A stretch of DNA of 64,000 nucleotides from Emticicia sp043780375 (lineage in GTDB: Bacteria > Bacteroidota > Bacteroidia > Cytophagales > Spirosomataceae), in NCBI RefSeq assembly GCF_043780375.1, contig NZ_JAYWCU010000069.1, positions 17,829-81,828 of the forward strand, in the 5' to 3' direction. Numbering within the stretch: position 1 is the stretch's first letter; each line of letters opens with the position of its first letter. Of the stretch, positions 1 through 8,691 are shown piece by piece. Under the pieces are notes generated by a model. It made no database searches. It saw nothing but the letters and a program-made list of their open reading frames with translations, and was not told the origin of the DNA. Both the position numbers and the translations under genes were made by a program.

Positions 1-102
1 TCCAACTTTAATCTTTTTTTGTTCGTAAATTTTTTTCAAAATTGAGGGTTCAATGTCTTCCAAAACCTTTACTTTATCACTATTACACAGAATACAATTC
101 AT
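1..102 (-). CDS. N-terminal fragment of a protein with a CxxC motif (possibly a SAM methyltransferase)
   Basis: The first 34 codons of a minus-strand gene that runs off the left edge. The start is an ATG (complement of 100-102). The peptide begins MNCILCNSDK and continues with a short charged helix. A paired-cysteine start of this kind is common at the N-terminus of Bacteroidota class I SAM-dependent methyltransferases, but no SAM-binding motif lies inside the window, so the family is an inference. The gene faces away from the window and is separated from the YfhO gene by about 125 bp of AT-rich sequence. Confidence 0.5.
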   Translation of the reverse strand, partial: MNCILCNSDKVKVLEDIEPSILKKIYEQKKIKVG

Positions 103-226
103 GGTTTATTTGCTTGATGATCAGGAACTTACGACTTATTTCTAAGGCTTTTTTCTAATTATCTTGGTTATTTTTAAGTATTACTAATTATAAATCTGCA
201 ACGGTAAATTTACACTAACAAATATA

Positions 227-2683
227 TTAAGATTTTTTCTTCACATTTCTAAACTCCATCACCAAAGCCCCAATCACGAGTAAAACCATCGCAATTGAAG
301 CAAATAAATCTATTTTTGCACCGATTACAACTGATTTTGGTTTAAATTTGAATTCTATTTTATGTTTTCCTGCTGGAACAACCATCGCACGAAGCACATA
401 ATCAGCTCTGAAATGAGGTGTTTCTTGTCCGTCCACGTAAGACTTCCAATCCTCGTTTCCACGGTAATAAATTTCTGAAAAAATTGCTACTTGGCTTGAA
501 GCAGAATTAGATTCGTAAGTTAAGAAATTTGGTTTATAATCTGTCAACTTGATGCTTGCCGTAGTATCTTGTTTTAGCGATTTTTCTTTAAAATATTGTT
601 CAAATCTTTGGTCAACGAAGGCGACTGCACGAGGATTAAAATTGCCTACTGATTTAATTTCTTCATCAGCATTTTTTACTGTTTTTACTTCATTTACAAA
701 CCAAGCATTACCTAAAGCATCTGGATTAAGCTGAGCAGCTACTCCTCCATCTTGTGTCGGTGTAATGAAGTATTTAGTATTCAACATATTAAAAACAGGA
801 ATATTATATTTACCATCCTTCGTCATGGCATTGTCATATAATTCTTGAATTCGCTTCAATTTTGCACCATGATACCCACCAATTGATTTATGAAAATACG
901 AAGCCGTAGCATCGGCGAAAAAACCTTGATTGGTTGCCATATCGACTACTCGAAAATTAGGGTCTTTGTCTTGCAAAATCTGCTCATTGGCAGGTGAAGG
1001 ATTGAAAGTTTCAGCAACTCTTGATTTTGGTTGATAATCTTCATTATTGAAATAACGCTTGTCTATCAATGTCAAGTCCAACACTGTTAAGATTCCTAAA
1101 ACAGCTATAAAAACTGTTGGTTTAATTTTATTCGTAGAAAATGCCCAAATCAAGCCCGCAGCGAGTGCTAACAAGAAAACCGAGCGAAACAAATCACTCA
1201 TTACCATAGATTGACGGTCGGCAATGAGCGAAGTGATAAACGAGTTAGCAAAGTCTTTGCCGTTCGACTGAGCCATACCTTTTAGCATTTCTGCATCACC
1301 TGCAGACTGAAAATCAAGTGAAAAATAACCTACAATCATTACTAACAAAAGCCCACCTAAACTATAAAGCAAAGGTTTCTTTAAGTCATTGAAAGTCAGC
1401 TTATCATCCATGATTTTTTTGACACCAAGCATCGCACCCATCACAAAACACAAGTGCATGAGGGTGACAATCATTTTGCTATCTCTAAACTTGTTGAAGT
1501 ATGGGAAATTATCGAACATAAAAAAGTTGAAACTACTAAAATTGCTTCCCCAACCAATAAATAAATACAAAATTGTGGTCAATAAAAGCACATATCGTAA
1601 GCCATCTCGTAAGAGAATCATACCTAAAATAAACAAAAACAAAATGATAATTCCCGAATAATTTGGACCTGAAACATACGACTGTGGCCCAAAATAAAGA
1701 GGTAAACTCGAAGCAAATTGCGAAGCAGTTGTTTGGTCAACACCTTTATTTATAAGCATTTTATAGGTTTCAGATTTTTCTCCCAAATTCTCTCGTGATG
1801 CACCACCTACAAAATTTGGAGCTAATAAGGTCAAAGTTTCGACTTTGCCTGGGCTATACGAAAATGCATAATCTCTGCCCAAACCATCTGCCGACTGGTT
1901 GAGATTTCCCAAAGTCAATTCGGATTTTCCACGAGTAGTTTCTTTCGAGTAAACGAAGTTGTTCCATAGGTGCATTCCGTGCGTACCCATGCCAATTGCC
2001 GAGCCAACCAAAACAATGGCGAAGGCTTTCAAAAGTCCCGAAAAATTACCTTTCTTTACGTGTAAATAACTTTCAAAAAGAACATAAATTCCTAATAAAA
2101 AGAATAAATAATAAGTAATTTGAGGGTGATTTCCATAAAACTCCATCGCCATAAAGAAAGTTGTCATGGCTGCTCCGAGCAAATATCTTCCTCGAAAAAC
2201 TGCGATAAAAGAAGCAAAAACGGCGGGAGCAAAAGCAATAGCAATGATTTTGGAAATGTGTCCTGCTTCGAGGAAAAGTAAGTTATAAGTATTAAAAGCG
2301 TAGGCAATTGCTCCAAAGAAACCCAGCCAATTATTTACTTTTAGCACTCGCATCAGCACAAAGAAACCGAGCATCAACAATATTAAAACATTGGCTGGCG
2401 ATGGTATTGAATTCATGTAAAACGAGCCTATTTTGGTAGGCAAACTATTTTCGTAGTCGCCAGCCACCATAAAACTGGGCATTCCGCCAAACATGGAGTT
2501 TGTCCACCAAGCCCATTCGCCTGTTTGGGTATGAAAATCATTTACTTCTTTGGCAGAAGCAGCAGCCATTTGAGTATCGTGCATAGCCAGTCGCTTACCT
2601 TGTAAAAGAGGCGAAGCATAAATAAAGCTTACAAGCACAAAACCAACGATTGCGATGAGCTGAGGAAGGATTTTTTTGAACAT
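227..2683 (-). CDS. YfhO family integral membrane protein
   Basis: An 818-residue polytopic membrane protein. The N-terminal hydrophobic segment is followed by a conserved-looking luminal loop (LLQGKRLAMHDTQM, then EWAWWTNSMFGGMP) typical of bacterial YfhO proteins. Many further transmembrane segments fill residues 80 to 530, and a soluble C-terminal region of about 230 residues ends in a last membrane helix and a basic tail. The architecture is that of GT-C-fold glycosyltransferase-like proteins; the Gram-positive YfhO takes part in glycosylating lipoteichoic acid, but the substrate in Bacteroidota is unknown. It stands alone: the next genes on either side are unrelated, and the next one downstream of its start is divergent. 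The full length is usual for the family. Confidence 0.88.
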   Translation of the reverse strand: MFKKILPQLIAIVGFVLVSFIYASPLLQGKRLAMHDTQMAAASAKEVNDFHTQTGEWAWWTNSMFGGMPSFMVAGDYENSLPTKIGSFYMNSIPSPANVLILLMLGFFVLMRVLKVNNWLGFFGAIAYAFNTYNLLFLEAGHISKIIAIAFAPAVFASFIAVFRGRYLLGAAMTTFFMAMEFYGNHPQITYYLFFLLGIYVLFESYLHVKKGNFSGLLKAFAIVLVGSAIGMGTHGMHLWNNFVYSKETTRGKSELTLGNLNQSADGLGRDYAFSYSPGKVETLTLLAPNFVGGASRENLGEKSETYKMLINKGVDQTTASQFASSLPLYFGPQSYVSGPNYSGIIILFLFILGMILLRDGLRYVLLLTTILYLFIGWGSNFSSFNFFMFDNFPYFNKFRDSKMIVTLMHLCFVMGAMLGVKKIMDDKLTFNDLKKPLLYSLGGLLLVMIVGYFSLDFQSAGDAEMLKGMAQSNGKDFANSFITSLIADRQSMVMSDLFRSVFLLALAAGLIWAFSTNKIKPTVFIAVLGILTVLDLTLIDKRYFNNEDYQPKSRVAETFNPSPANEQILQDKDPNFRVVDMATNQGFFADATASYFHKSIGGYHGAKLKRIQELYDNAMTKDGKYNIPVFNMLNTKYFITPTQDGGVAAQLNPDALGNAWFVNEVKTVKNADEEIKSVGNFNPRAVAFVDQRFEQYFKEKSLKQDTTASIKLTDYKPNFLTYESNSASSQVAIFSEIYYRGNEDWKSYVDGQETPHFRADYVLRAMVVPAGKHKIEFKFKPKSVVIGAKIDLFASIAMVLLVIGALVMEFRNVKKKS

Positions 2684-2824
2684 TTTTTGAACGAATATAG
2701 TGGGGGATAATCGAATTCCTAAATATTTTGATTACAAAGAACGCAAAGAAAAATTAAACTCGGTAGGAACAAGACCAAAAATCTTTCCGAACTTTGTTGA
2801 ATTAACCACGAAAACTAAATTTCC

Positions 2825-3127
2825 ATGCTCCTTTTCAACATCACTTTCAACATCGAAAACAGAATCCACGACCAATGGTTGAAATGGATGAAATCAAATT
2901 TTATACCCGCTGTGATGGAAACTAAACTTCCAACCAAATATTTGACTTTCAAACTTTTGACTGAGGTTGAAAATGGTGGAAATACTTATTCTTTTCAGTT
3001 TTATTTCAACGACATGGAAGACTACATGAGTTTTGAAATGAATTTTAAGGAACAACTTTTGGATAGACATAATATGCTTTTCAGAGGAAAATTTGTGTTA
3101 TTTAGTACACTTTTAGAAGAAGTTTAG
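2825..3127 (+). CDS. DUF4286 family protein
   Basis: A 100-residue soluble protein of the DUF4286 family, common in Bacteroidota and of unknown function. The pattern seen is an N-terminal beta strand (LLFNITFNIE), a WLKWMK helix, and a C-terminal part that reads like a small ferredoxin-like alpha/beta fold (FYFNDMEDYMSFE, then RGKFVLFSTLLEE). The ATG start is preceded by AT-rich sequence without a Shine-Dalgarno motif, as expected for this phylum. It is divergent from the YfhO gene and is followed by a rho-independent terminator about 190 bp downstream. Confidence 0.75.
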   Translation: MLLFNITFNIENRIHDQWLKWMKSNFIPAVMETKLPTKYLTFKLLTEVENGGNTYSFQFYFNDMEDYMSFEMNFKEQLLDRHNMLFRGKFVLFSTLLEEV

Positions 3128-3456
3128 TGGGCAATTTAGCAATCTGGGGGCATTGTTATTTCTCTCTTCCCGTCGCATCCGTTGGCATCGTTGCAATATG
3201 ACAAGATACGTGGGCTAAATTATTGTAATTTCAGCACTAATAATTGAAGAAATTCCCCGAAATGCAATAAGTTACATTTAAAGAAGTTGTTTTATTAATA
3301 CTGCGTTCAATAATAACCGATATTTCAAAGCTATGAAATGTCGGTTTTTTTTTATGTGCAAAGAAACTTTTTCTAGCACAAGAAAAAATAATCAAGTGCA
3401 TCTAAAAAACAAAAAATCTCGTCTATCTCACTAACCACAATCATTAAACCTAAACT
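3128..3456. other. Intergenic region between the DUF4286 gene and the peroxidase gene
   Basis: A 329-bp gap. The only recognisable element is the hairpin with T-tract at 3315-3353. The remaining sequence is AT-rich and holds no convincing ORF, tRNA or promoter of the TAnnTTTG type that I can defend. Confidence 0.6.
3315..3353 (+). terminator. Rho-independent terminator
   Basis: A 13-bp stem (left arm AACCGATATTTCA, right arm with one G-T wobble) with a 6-base loop, followed directly by nine T residues. It lies downstream of the DUF4286 gene and upstream of the peroxidase gene, so it isolates the two. Confidence 0.85.
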
Positions 3457-4797
3457 ATGAATCTCAAAAAATTACTTCTTGGCACTTTTCTTTTTTTTTT
3501 AATGACCGCTGCCAAAGAAATAAAGATTACTGATTATCTCAATCTTCCAGCAATTCCTTTCGAATATAACAATACTTTACCTGCGTATTTTACAGCATCT
3601 GTTGTTGGAATTGATAATACGCCTGTGGCAAATCCAATTACCAATAATGGTGCAACGCTCGGGAGAGTGCTTTTTTATGATAAAAATCTAAGTCTTAACC
3701 GAACGGTTTCTTGTGCTTCGTGTCATAAAGCAACTGAAGGTTTTAGTGATTCGAGGGTTTTAGGTGTTGGTTTTGCAGGTGGCACAACTGGCAGACACGG
3801 AATGACATTAATCAATGCTCGATATTATGAAAATGGTCGTTTTTTCTGGGACGAAAGAGCTGCAACTTTGGAAACTCAGGTGCTACTTCCGCTGCAAGAT
3901 GCTACCGAAATGGGCTTAACGGCAATACAAATTTCTCAAAGAGTTTCAGCACAACCTTATTACAATCAACTATTTATCAATGCTTTCGGAGACAATGCCG
4001 TTACCAATGACAGGGTTTCGAAGGCTTTGGCTCAATTTGTAAGAAGCATTATTAGCTATCAGAGTAAATATGATGTTGGTAGAGTCCAAGTAAATAATCG
4101 AAACAATCCATTCCCCAATTTTACAACACAAGAAAATCAAGGTAAACAGTTGTTTTTAACTCCTATAAACATTGTTAATGGTGCGAACATTGGTGGTGGT
4201 GGCTGTGCTGGTTGCCATAATAGTGAAGCATTTATAAGCGTAAGACCAGAAAACAATGGACTTGATTTAGTAACTATCGACTCTGGCGTTGGAGGAGTTG
4301 CTCCTGTGAGAAACAATTTGATAGGAGCTTTCAAAAATTCATCAATCAGAAATATTGAATTAACCGCACCTTTTATGCACGATGGTAGGTTTTCAACGCT
4401 TGAACAAGTCGTAGAACATTATAATAGTGGTATTCAAGCACATCCTAATCTTTCAAATCCGCTTAAAAATCCTAATGGTACGCCCGTGAGGCTTAATTTT
4501 ATTACTGTACAAAAAAGTGCTTTGGTAGCATTTTTGAAGACATTAACCGACAATAGTCTTGCTACCGAAGCTCGATGGAGCAATCCGTTTTGTCTGACTA
4601 ATCTGAGTTTTTCAGGAACTGTTACTTCAGGAACTTTCCAGTCGAGCAATGAAATTTCTGTGCAAAACGGCTCAACAACCCAAATCCAAAGTGGAAATGA
4701 GGTAAATTTCATTTCAGGAAAATCTATTTTAATAAATCCAACTTTTGAAGTAAAAGCGGGTAGCGTTTTCAAAGCACAAATTAGTGGGTGTAATTGA
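3457..4797 (+). CDS. Di-haem cytochrome c peroxidase with C-terminal 3-coathanger stack domain
   Basis: A 446-residue secreted protein of the CcpA/MauG family, which reduces hydrogen peroxide with electrons from c-type cytochromes in the periplasm. A signal peptide covers about residues 1-19. Two haem-attachment motifs are visible, CASCH at 86-90 and CAGCH at 250-254, and the distal region has the usual TAPFMHDGRFSTLEQVVEHY block near 303-322. The catalytic part ends near residue 370. The last 65 residues form a Ser/Thr/Asn-rich beta domain with repeated N-(x)-ST patterns ending in GCN. This resembles the 3-coathanger stack domain found at the C-terminus of surface proteins in Cytophagales. 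The gene has no operon partners. Confidence 0.88.
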   Translation: MNLKKLLLGTFLFFLMTAAKEIKITDYLNLPAIPFEYNNTLPAYFTASVVGIDNTPVANPITNNGATLGRVLFYDKNLSLNRTVSCASCHKATEGFSDSRVLGVGFAGGTTGRHGMTLINARYYENGRFFWDERAATLETQVLLPLQDATEMGLTAIQISQRVSAQPYYNQLFINAFGDNAVTNDRVSKALAQFVRSIISYQSKYDVGRVQVNNRNNPFPNFTTQENQGKQLFLTPINIVNGANIGGGGCAGCHNSEAFISVRPENNGLDLVTIDSGVGGVAPVRNNLIGAFKNSSIRNIELTAPFMHDGRFSTLEQVVEHYNSGIQAHPNLSNPLKNPNGTPVRLNFITVQKSALVAFLKTLTDNSLATEARWSNPFCLTNLSFSGTVTSGTFQSSNEISVQNGSTTQIQSGNEVNFISGKSILINPTFEVKAGSVFKAQISGCN

Positions 4798-4960
4798 AGG
4801 CTTTTTCTTAAAAGCACAGTCGTAATCACCACCAAAAGTCACTGCAATTTTGCTTTCTTAGCAAACCCTCACAAGATAAAGTTGCATCTATGACTTGAAT
4901 CTAAGATTCATAACTAAACGCTGACACGGTTTGAAGGTGATTTACTCAAATTAATCTCCC

Positions 4961-5323
4961 TTAATTTATTGAAGAAAATACCTCCAACTAATCTTTCTTT
5001 GTAGCATCTTTCAACAAATAGCCCTCTACACCAAGGCTAAGGTTTTTTTGATGAGAGCGGACGTTTGATAAGACGAAAAAATCAAGATTTTTGAGGTTTG
5101 GAAAGCAAATTATTATTTCAGAAATTGAATCAATAGAGTCTTTACCTTCTAAATTTAAACCCAAACCAAAAAACTAAGGTAGGAGAGTAGCACAAACAGA
5201 AATGATTTTTTTATCATAGATTTCTTCATCAACTACCTCATAATCAACCGATTGATTAAACAAAAGCTTGATTTCGTCGTTGAAGATTAGGTGGTCTGCT
5301 ACCATAACTATTTTGAAAGGCAT
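4961..5323 (-). pseudogene. Decayed NarL/FixJ-type response regulator (receiver remnant)
   Basis: Reading the minus strand from ATG at 5323 gives MPFKIVMVADHLIFNDEIKL, a recognisable start of a NarL-type receiver (usual form: KIxIVDDHxxFRxGIKLLL). The frame hits TAG at 5176-5174. In the same frame, without any shift, the sequence then resumes and reaches LGVEGYLLKDATKKD, the hallmark end of such receivers (GAxGYLLKDAxxxEL), before a second TAG at 4990-4988. Two in-frame stops, loss of one of the paired acidic residues (VADH instead of VDDH), absence of a clear phospho-acceptor Asp region and absence of the HTH domain all say that the gene is dead. No kinase partner lies nearby. Confidence 0.75.
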
Positions 5324-5565
5324 TTTTGCAGTTTTTAACGAAACAAAGATATTATTTACTCAATATAAATGGATACAAACGATTACTTTTCTTAATTACT
5401 ACATGCTCCAAAATTTTCAATGTTTATACAAATCGCACTCTCAAATAGATATTTTCTCTAAAATATACGCTTCTTTTAGATGAAATATACTGTTAGAAAA
5501 AAATATTCAGTAAAATTTCTCTAAATTTCTAACAATTTGTTTCAACAACTAATTTATTATTTTAT

Positions 5566-5573
5566 TATCTTTG
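5566..5573 (+). promoter_or_regulatory. Candidate -7 element for gcvP
   Basis: TATCTTTG is an exact match to the Bacteroidota -7 consensus TAnnTTTG, 70 bp before the gcvP start. A TTTG at 5536-5539 is present but 26 bp away, a little farther than the usual 17-23, so the -33 element is uncertain. Confidence 0.55.
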
Positions 5574-5596
5574 CAACAAGTTTTTAAGAGAAAAAC

Positions 5597-5634
5597 ATTC
5601 ACTCATTGACAAACTCACTCATTCACTCATTGAC
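5597..5634 (+). repeat. TCACTCATT spacer repeat
   Basis: Four near-tandem copies of a (T/C)TCACTCATT unit lie directly before the gcvP start codon, within the 5' untranslated region. The same unit occurs at several other places in the window just before start codons or in spacers (22481-22571, 31034-31052, 33821-33900, 58819-58848). Confidence 0.6.
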
Positions 5635-5642
5635 TCCTCCCG

Positions 5643-8516
5643 ATGAAAGTAAATCTTATTGCTCAAGAATCCTTTGAAAATCGTCATCACGGCAAAAGCG
5701 AAAATGACCTGCAAGCCATGCTCCAAATTATCGGAGTTGATTCGCTCGAAACACTTATCAACGAAACTGTTCCCGAACAAATTCGTTTAAAAAAACCACT
5801 TAACTTGCCTGCGGCAAAGTCGGAAGTTGATTTTTTGGCTGATTTCAGAGTATTAGCTCAGAAAAACAAAATATTCAAATCATTTATCGGAACGGGCTAT
5901 TACGATACCGTTGTGCCGAATGTGATTTTAAGAAATATCTTAGAAAATCCAGCTTGGTACACAGCCTACACGCCATATCAAGCCGAAATCGCACAAGGCC
6001 GCTTGGAAATGTTGTTGAATTTTCAAACAATGATTATTGATTTGACAGGGATGGAAATCGCCAACGCTTCATTGTTGGACGAAGGAACAGCCGCTGCCGA
6101 AGCCATGACTATGTTGCATAGTTTGCGTCCTGCTACTAAAAAAACCGCCCAAACCTTCTTTGTTTCAGAGCTTTGCCATCCACAAACAATTGATTTGGTG
6201 ATTGGTCGTGCAAAACCTTTGGGTATTAATGTTACAGTTGGAAATCATACGACTTATGACTTGACAAACGAAGATTTATACGGAGTTTTATTGCAATATC
6301 CAGCCTCCAATGGGGAAGTTTATGACTATGCCGATTTGATTTCGACTGCTCACGAACTCAATGTTTTTACATCAGTAGCCACTGATTTATTATCATTAAC
6401 CCTACTCACGCCCCCTGGTGAAATGGGAGCTGATGTAGTAGTTGGTTCTTCCCAAAGACTCGGCGTTCCGATGGGTTATGGGGGGCCACATGCAGCATTT
6501 TTTGCCACAAAAGATATCTACAAACGCCATATTCCAGGACGTATTATTGGGGTATCGGTTGATTCACAGGGCAATCGTGCTTTGCGTATGGCCTTGCAAA
6601 CCCGTGAGCAACATATTCGTCGTGAAAAAGCTACATCAAATATTTGTACTGCCCAAGTTTTATTGTCGGTAATGGCATCCGCTTATGGTGTTTATCACGG
6701 GCCAAAAGGTTTGAAAAGCATTGCAGGAAAGATTCATGGCTTGACCAAGCTTTTTGTCGAATCAATGGAAGGTCTTGACTATCAGGTTATTACCAAAAAT
6801 TACTTTGATACAATCACGATTCATACCGAAGATAATAGTAAAATTAAAGAAATTGCTGAAACCCAAAAAATTAACCTTCGTTATTATGACAATGGCAATG
6901 TTGGTGTAGCTTTTGACGAAACAAAAACACTTGCAGATGTTGAACAATTGCTCAATATTTTTGCCGATGCCAATGGTAAAAGTACTACCATAAACTTAAA
7001 ATCTGAAATAGATATCAGTTTTTCGGTGGGCTTAAATCGTACTTCTGATTTCATGACACACCCTGTTTTTAGTAGTTATCATACTGAGCATGAAATGTTA
7101 CGATATTTGAAATCATTAGAAAATAAAGATTTGTCTTTGGTACACTCAATGATTTCGTTGGGGAGTTGTACCATGAAACTTAATGCAACGGCCGAAATGA
7201 TTCCCGTTACTTGGCCAGAGTTTGGAAAAATACATCCTTTTGCTCCAAAAAATCAAACCAAAGGTTATCAGCAACTTTTTGAAAACCTGAATGACTGGCT
7301 TTGTGAAATAACAGGATTTTCAGAAATGTCATTGCAGCCAAATTCGGGAGCTCAAGGCGAATATGCAGGTTTAATGGTTATTCGTGCATACCATGAAAGT
7401 AGGGGTGATTCACATAGAAATATTGCCTTAATTCCATCATCGGCACATGGCACAAATCCAGCTTCGGCAGTAATGGCAGGAATGACCGTAGTCGTTAGTA
7501 AATGTGATGAAAAAGGAAATATTGATGTTGCTGATTTGCGAGCAAAAACAGAGCAGTATGCAGATAATTTAGCTTGTTTGATGGTAACATATCCTTCAAC
7601 ACATGGTGTTTTTGAAGAATCTATCAAAGAAATTTGTAGCTTGATTCATTCACACGGAGGACAAGTTTATATGGATGGGGCAAATATGAATGCCCAAGTT
7701 GGTTTAACTTCGCCAGCCACAATTGGAGCGGATGTTTGTCACCTCAACTTACACAAAACTTTCTGTATCCCTCACGGTGGTGGTGGCCCGGGCATGGGGC
7801 CAATTGGTGTGGCACAACATTTAGCTGAGTTTTTACCAAGCAACGCCGTAGTTGACATGGGTGGAAAATCAGGTATTCATGGAATCTCGGCCGCTCCATA
7901 CGGAAGTGCCAGTATTTTGACTATTTCGTATGCTTACATCGCCATGATGGGCGGCGAAGGCTTAACAAACGCCACAAAAATTGCTATTCTTAATGCCAAT
8001 TATATCAAAACTCGCTTAGAAGGCGAATTTCAAATCCTTTATACAGCAGCAAGCGGACGTTGTGCACACGAAATGATTGTTGATTTACGACCATTCAAAG
8101 CATCGGCTGGGGTTGAAGCAGAAGACGTAGCCAAGCGTTTAATGGATTATAATTTTCATGCTCCTACGCTTTCGTTTCCAGTAGCTGGAACTTTGATGAT
8201 TGAGCCAACCGAATCAGAATCAAAGGCTGAACTTGACCGTTTCTGCGATGCTTTATTGAGTATTCGAGAAGAAATTCGAGAAATTGAAGCAGGAAATGTA
8301 GATAAGACTGACAATGTATTGAAAAATGCTCCGCACACAACGGCCGTTGTTTTGGTAGAAAATTGGACAAAATCTTATTCAAGAGAAAAAGCAGCATATC
8401 CACTTCCTTACGTAAAAGCTAATAAATTTTGGGCAACTGTGAGCCGTATAGACTCAGCTTTTGGTGATAGAAATTTAGTTTGTGCTTGTGAGCCTATAGA
8501 ATCTTATGCTGAATAA
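5643..8516 (+). CDS. gcvP: Glycine dehydrogenase (decarboxylating), glycine cleavage P protein
   Basis: A 957-residue pyridoxal-phosphate enzyme that decarboxylates glycine and passes the aminomethyl group to the lipoyl arm of GcvH. Both homologous halves are fused in one chain, as in most Gram-negative bacteria. The N-terminal half begins with the typical FENRHHGKSENDLQAML and has IGTGYYDT; the C-terminal half carries the PLP-lysine motif LNLHKTFCIPHGGGGPGMGP. The length matches the family. Start: ATG directly after the TCACTCATT repeat tract. The other glycine cleavage genes (gcvT, gcvH) are not adjacent, and a terminator follows, so the gene is monocistronic. Confidence 0.97.
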   Translation: MKVNLIAQESFENRHHGKSENDLQAMLQIIGVDSLETLINETVPEQIRLKKPLNLPAAKSEVDFLADFRVLAQKNKIFKSFIGTGYYDTVVPNVILRNILENPAWYTAYTPYQAEIAQGRLEMLLNFQTMIIDLTGMEIANASLLDEGTAAAEAMTMLHSLRPATKKTAQTFFVSELCHPQTIDLVIGRAKPLGINVTVGNHTTYDLTNEDLYGVLLQYPASNGEVYDYADLISTAHELNVFTSVATDLLSLTLLTPPGEMGADVVVGSSQRLGVPMGYGGPHAAFFATKDIYKRHIPGRIIGVSVDSQGNRALRMALQTREQHIRREKATSNICTAQVLLSVMASAYGVYHGPKGLKSIAGKIHGLTKLFVESMEGLDYQVITKNYFDTITIHTEDNSKIKEIAETQKINLRYYDNGNVGVAFDETKTLADVEQLLNIFADANGKSTTINLKSEIDISFSVGLNRTSDFMTHPVFSSYHTEHEMLRYLKSLENKDLSLVHSMISLGSCTMKLNATAEMIPVTWPEFGKIHPFAPKNQTKGYQQLFENLNDWLCEITGFSEMSLQPNSGAQGEYAGLMVIRAYHESRGDSHRNIALIPSSAHGTNPASAVMAGMTVVVSKCDEKGNIDVADLRAKTEQYADNLACLMVTYPSTHGVFEESIKEICSLIHSHGGQVYMDGANMNAQVGLTSPATIGADVCHLNLHKTFCIPHGGGGPGMGPIGVAQHLAEFLPSNAVVDMGGKSGIHGISAAPYGSASILTISYAYIAMMGGEGLTNATKIAILNANYIKTRLEGEFQILYTAASGRCAHEMIVDLRPFKASAGVEAEDVAKRLMDYNFHAPTLSFPVAGTLMIEPTESESKAELDRFCDALLSIREEIREIEAGNVDKTDNVLKNAPHTTAVVLVENWTKSYSREKAAYPLPYVKANKFWATVSRIDSAFGDRNLVCACEPIESYAE

Positions 8517-8543
8517 TTTTAAAAGAAAATGATTGATAACCCG

Positions 8544-8572
8544 AAGGAGCGTTTAGTACGCTCCTTTTTTAA
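8544..8572 (+). terminator. Rho-independent terminator of gcvP
   Basis: A perfect 8-bp stem AAGGAGCG/CGCTCCTT with a 7-base loop, running into six T residues. It lies 27 bp after the gcvP stop. Confidence 0.88.
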
Positions 8573-8659
8573 TTACGATTCTTTTTTAGTAGAGATTTGA
8601 CTAAATAGTACAGGCTTCATTGTACCACCAAATAAATTAAAAAATATTTCCACACAATG

Positions 8660-8691
8660 TTTGCATCTAATAAAACAAAATCTTACCTTTG
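8660..8691 (+). promoter_or_regulatory. Consensus promoter of the ribosomal protein array
   Basis: TTTG at 8660-8663, a 20-bp spacer and TACCTTTG at 8684-8691: an exact match to the Bacteroidota sigma-A promoter (TTTG-N17-23-TAnnTTTG). It lies about 400 bp before rplC and is the best promoter in the window. Confidence 0.8.

Larger units (their letters stand above)
4798..5642. other. Long intergenic region with a decayed response regulator
   Basis: An 845-bp gap before gcvP. It contains the response-regulator remnant at 4961-5323 (minus strand), a promoter -7 element at 5566-5573 and a TCACTCATT repeat tract at 5597-5634. In 4798-4960 I see no coding remnant; the DNA-binding helix-turn-helix expected after a NarL-type receiver could not be found there. 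The short open frame at 5268-5483 on the plus strand is mostly antisense to the remnant and has no recognisable features. Confidence 0.6.

Noticed and set aside
2700..2882. 60-residue plus-strand open frame before the DUF4286 gene
   Set aside because: Overlaps the DUF4286 start in another frame, has no good start codon context and no protein-like features.
4434..4835. 133-residue minus-strand open frame at the end of the peroxidase gene
   Set aside because: Antisense to the C-terminal domain of the peroxidase and lacks any recognisable motif.
5597..5634. TCACTCATT tract as a CRISPR array or phage attachment site
   Set aside because: The units are 9-11 bp and adjacent, without unique spacers, and no cas, integrase or phage gene is near.
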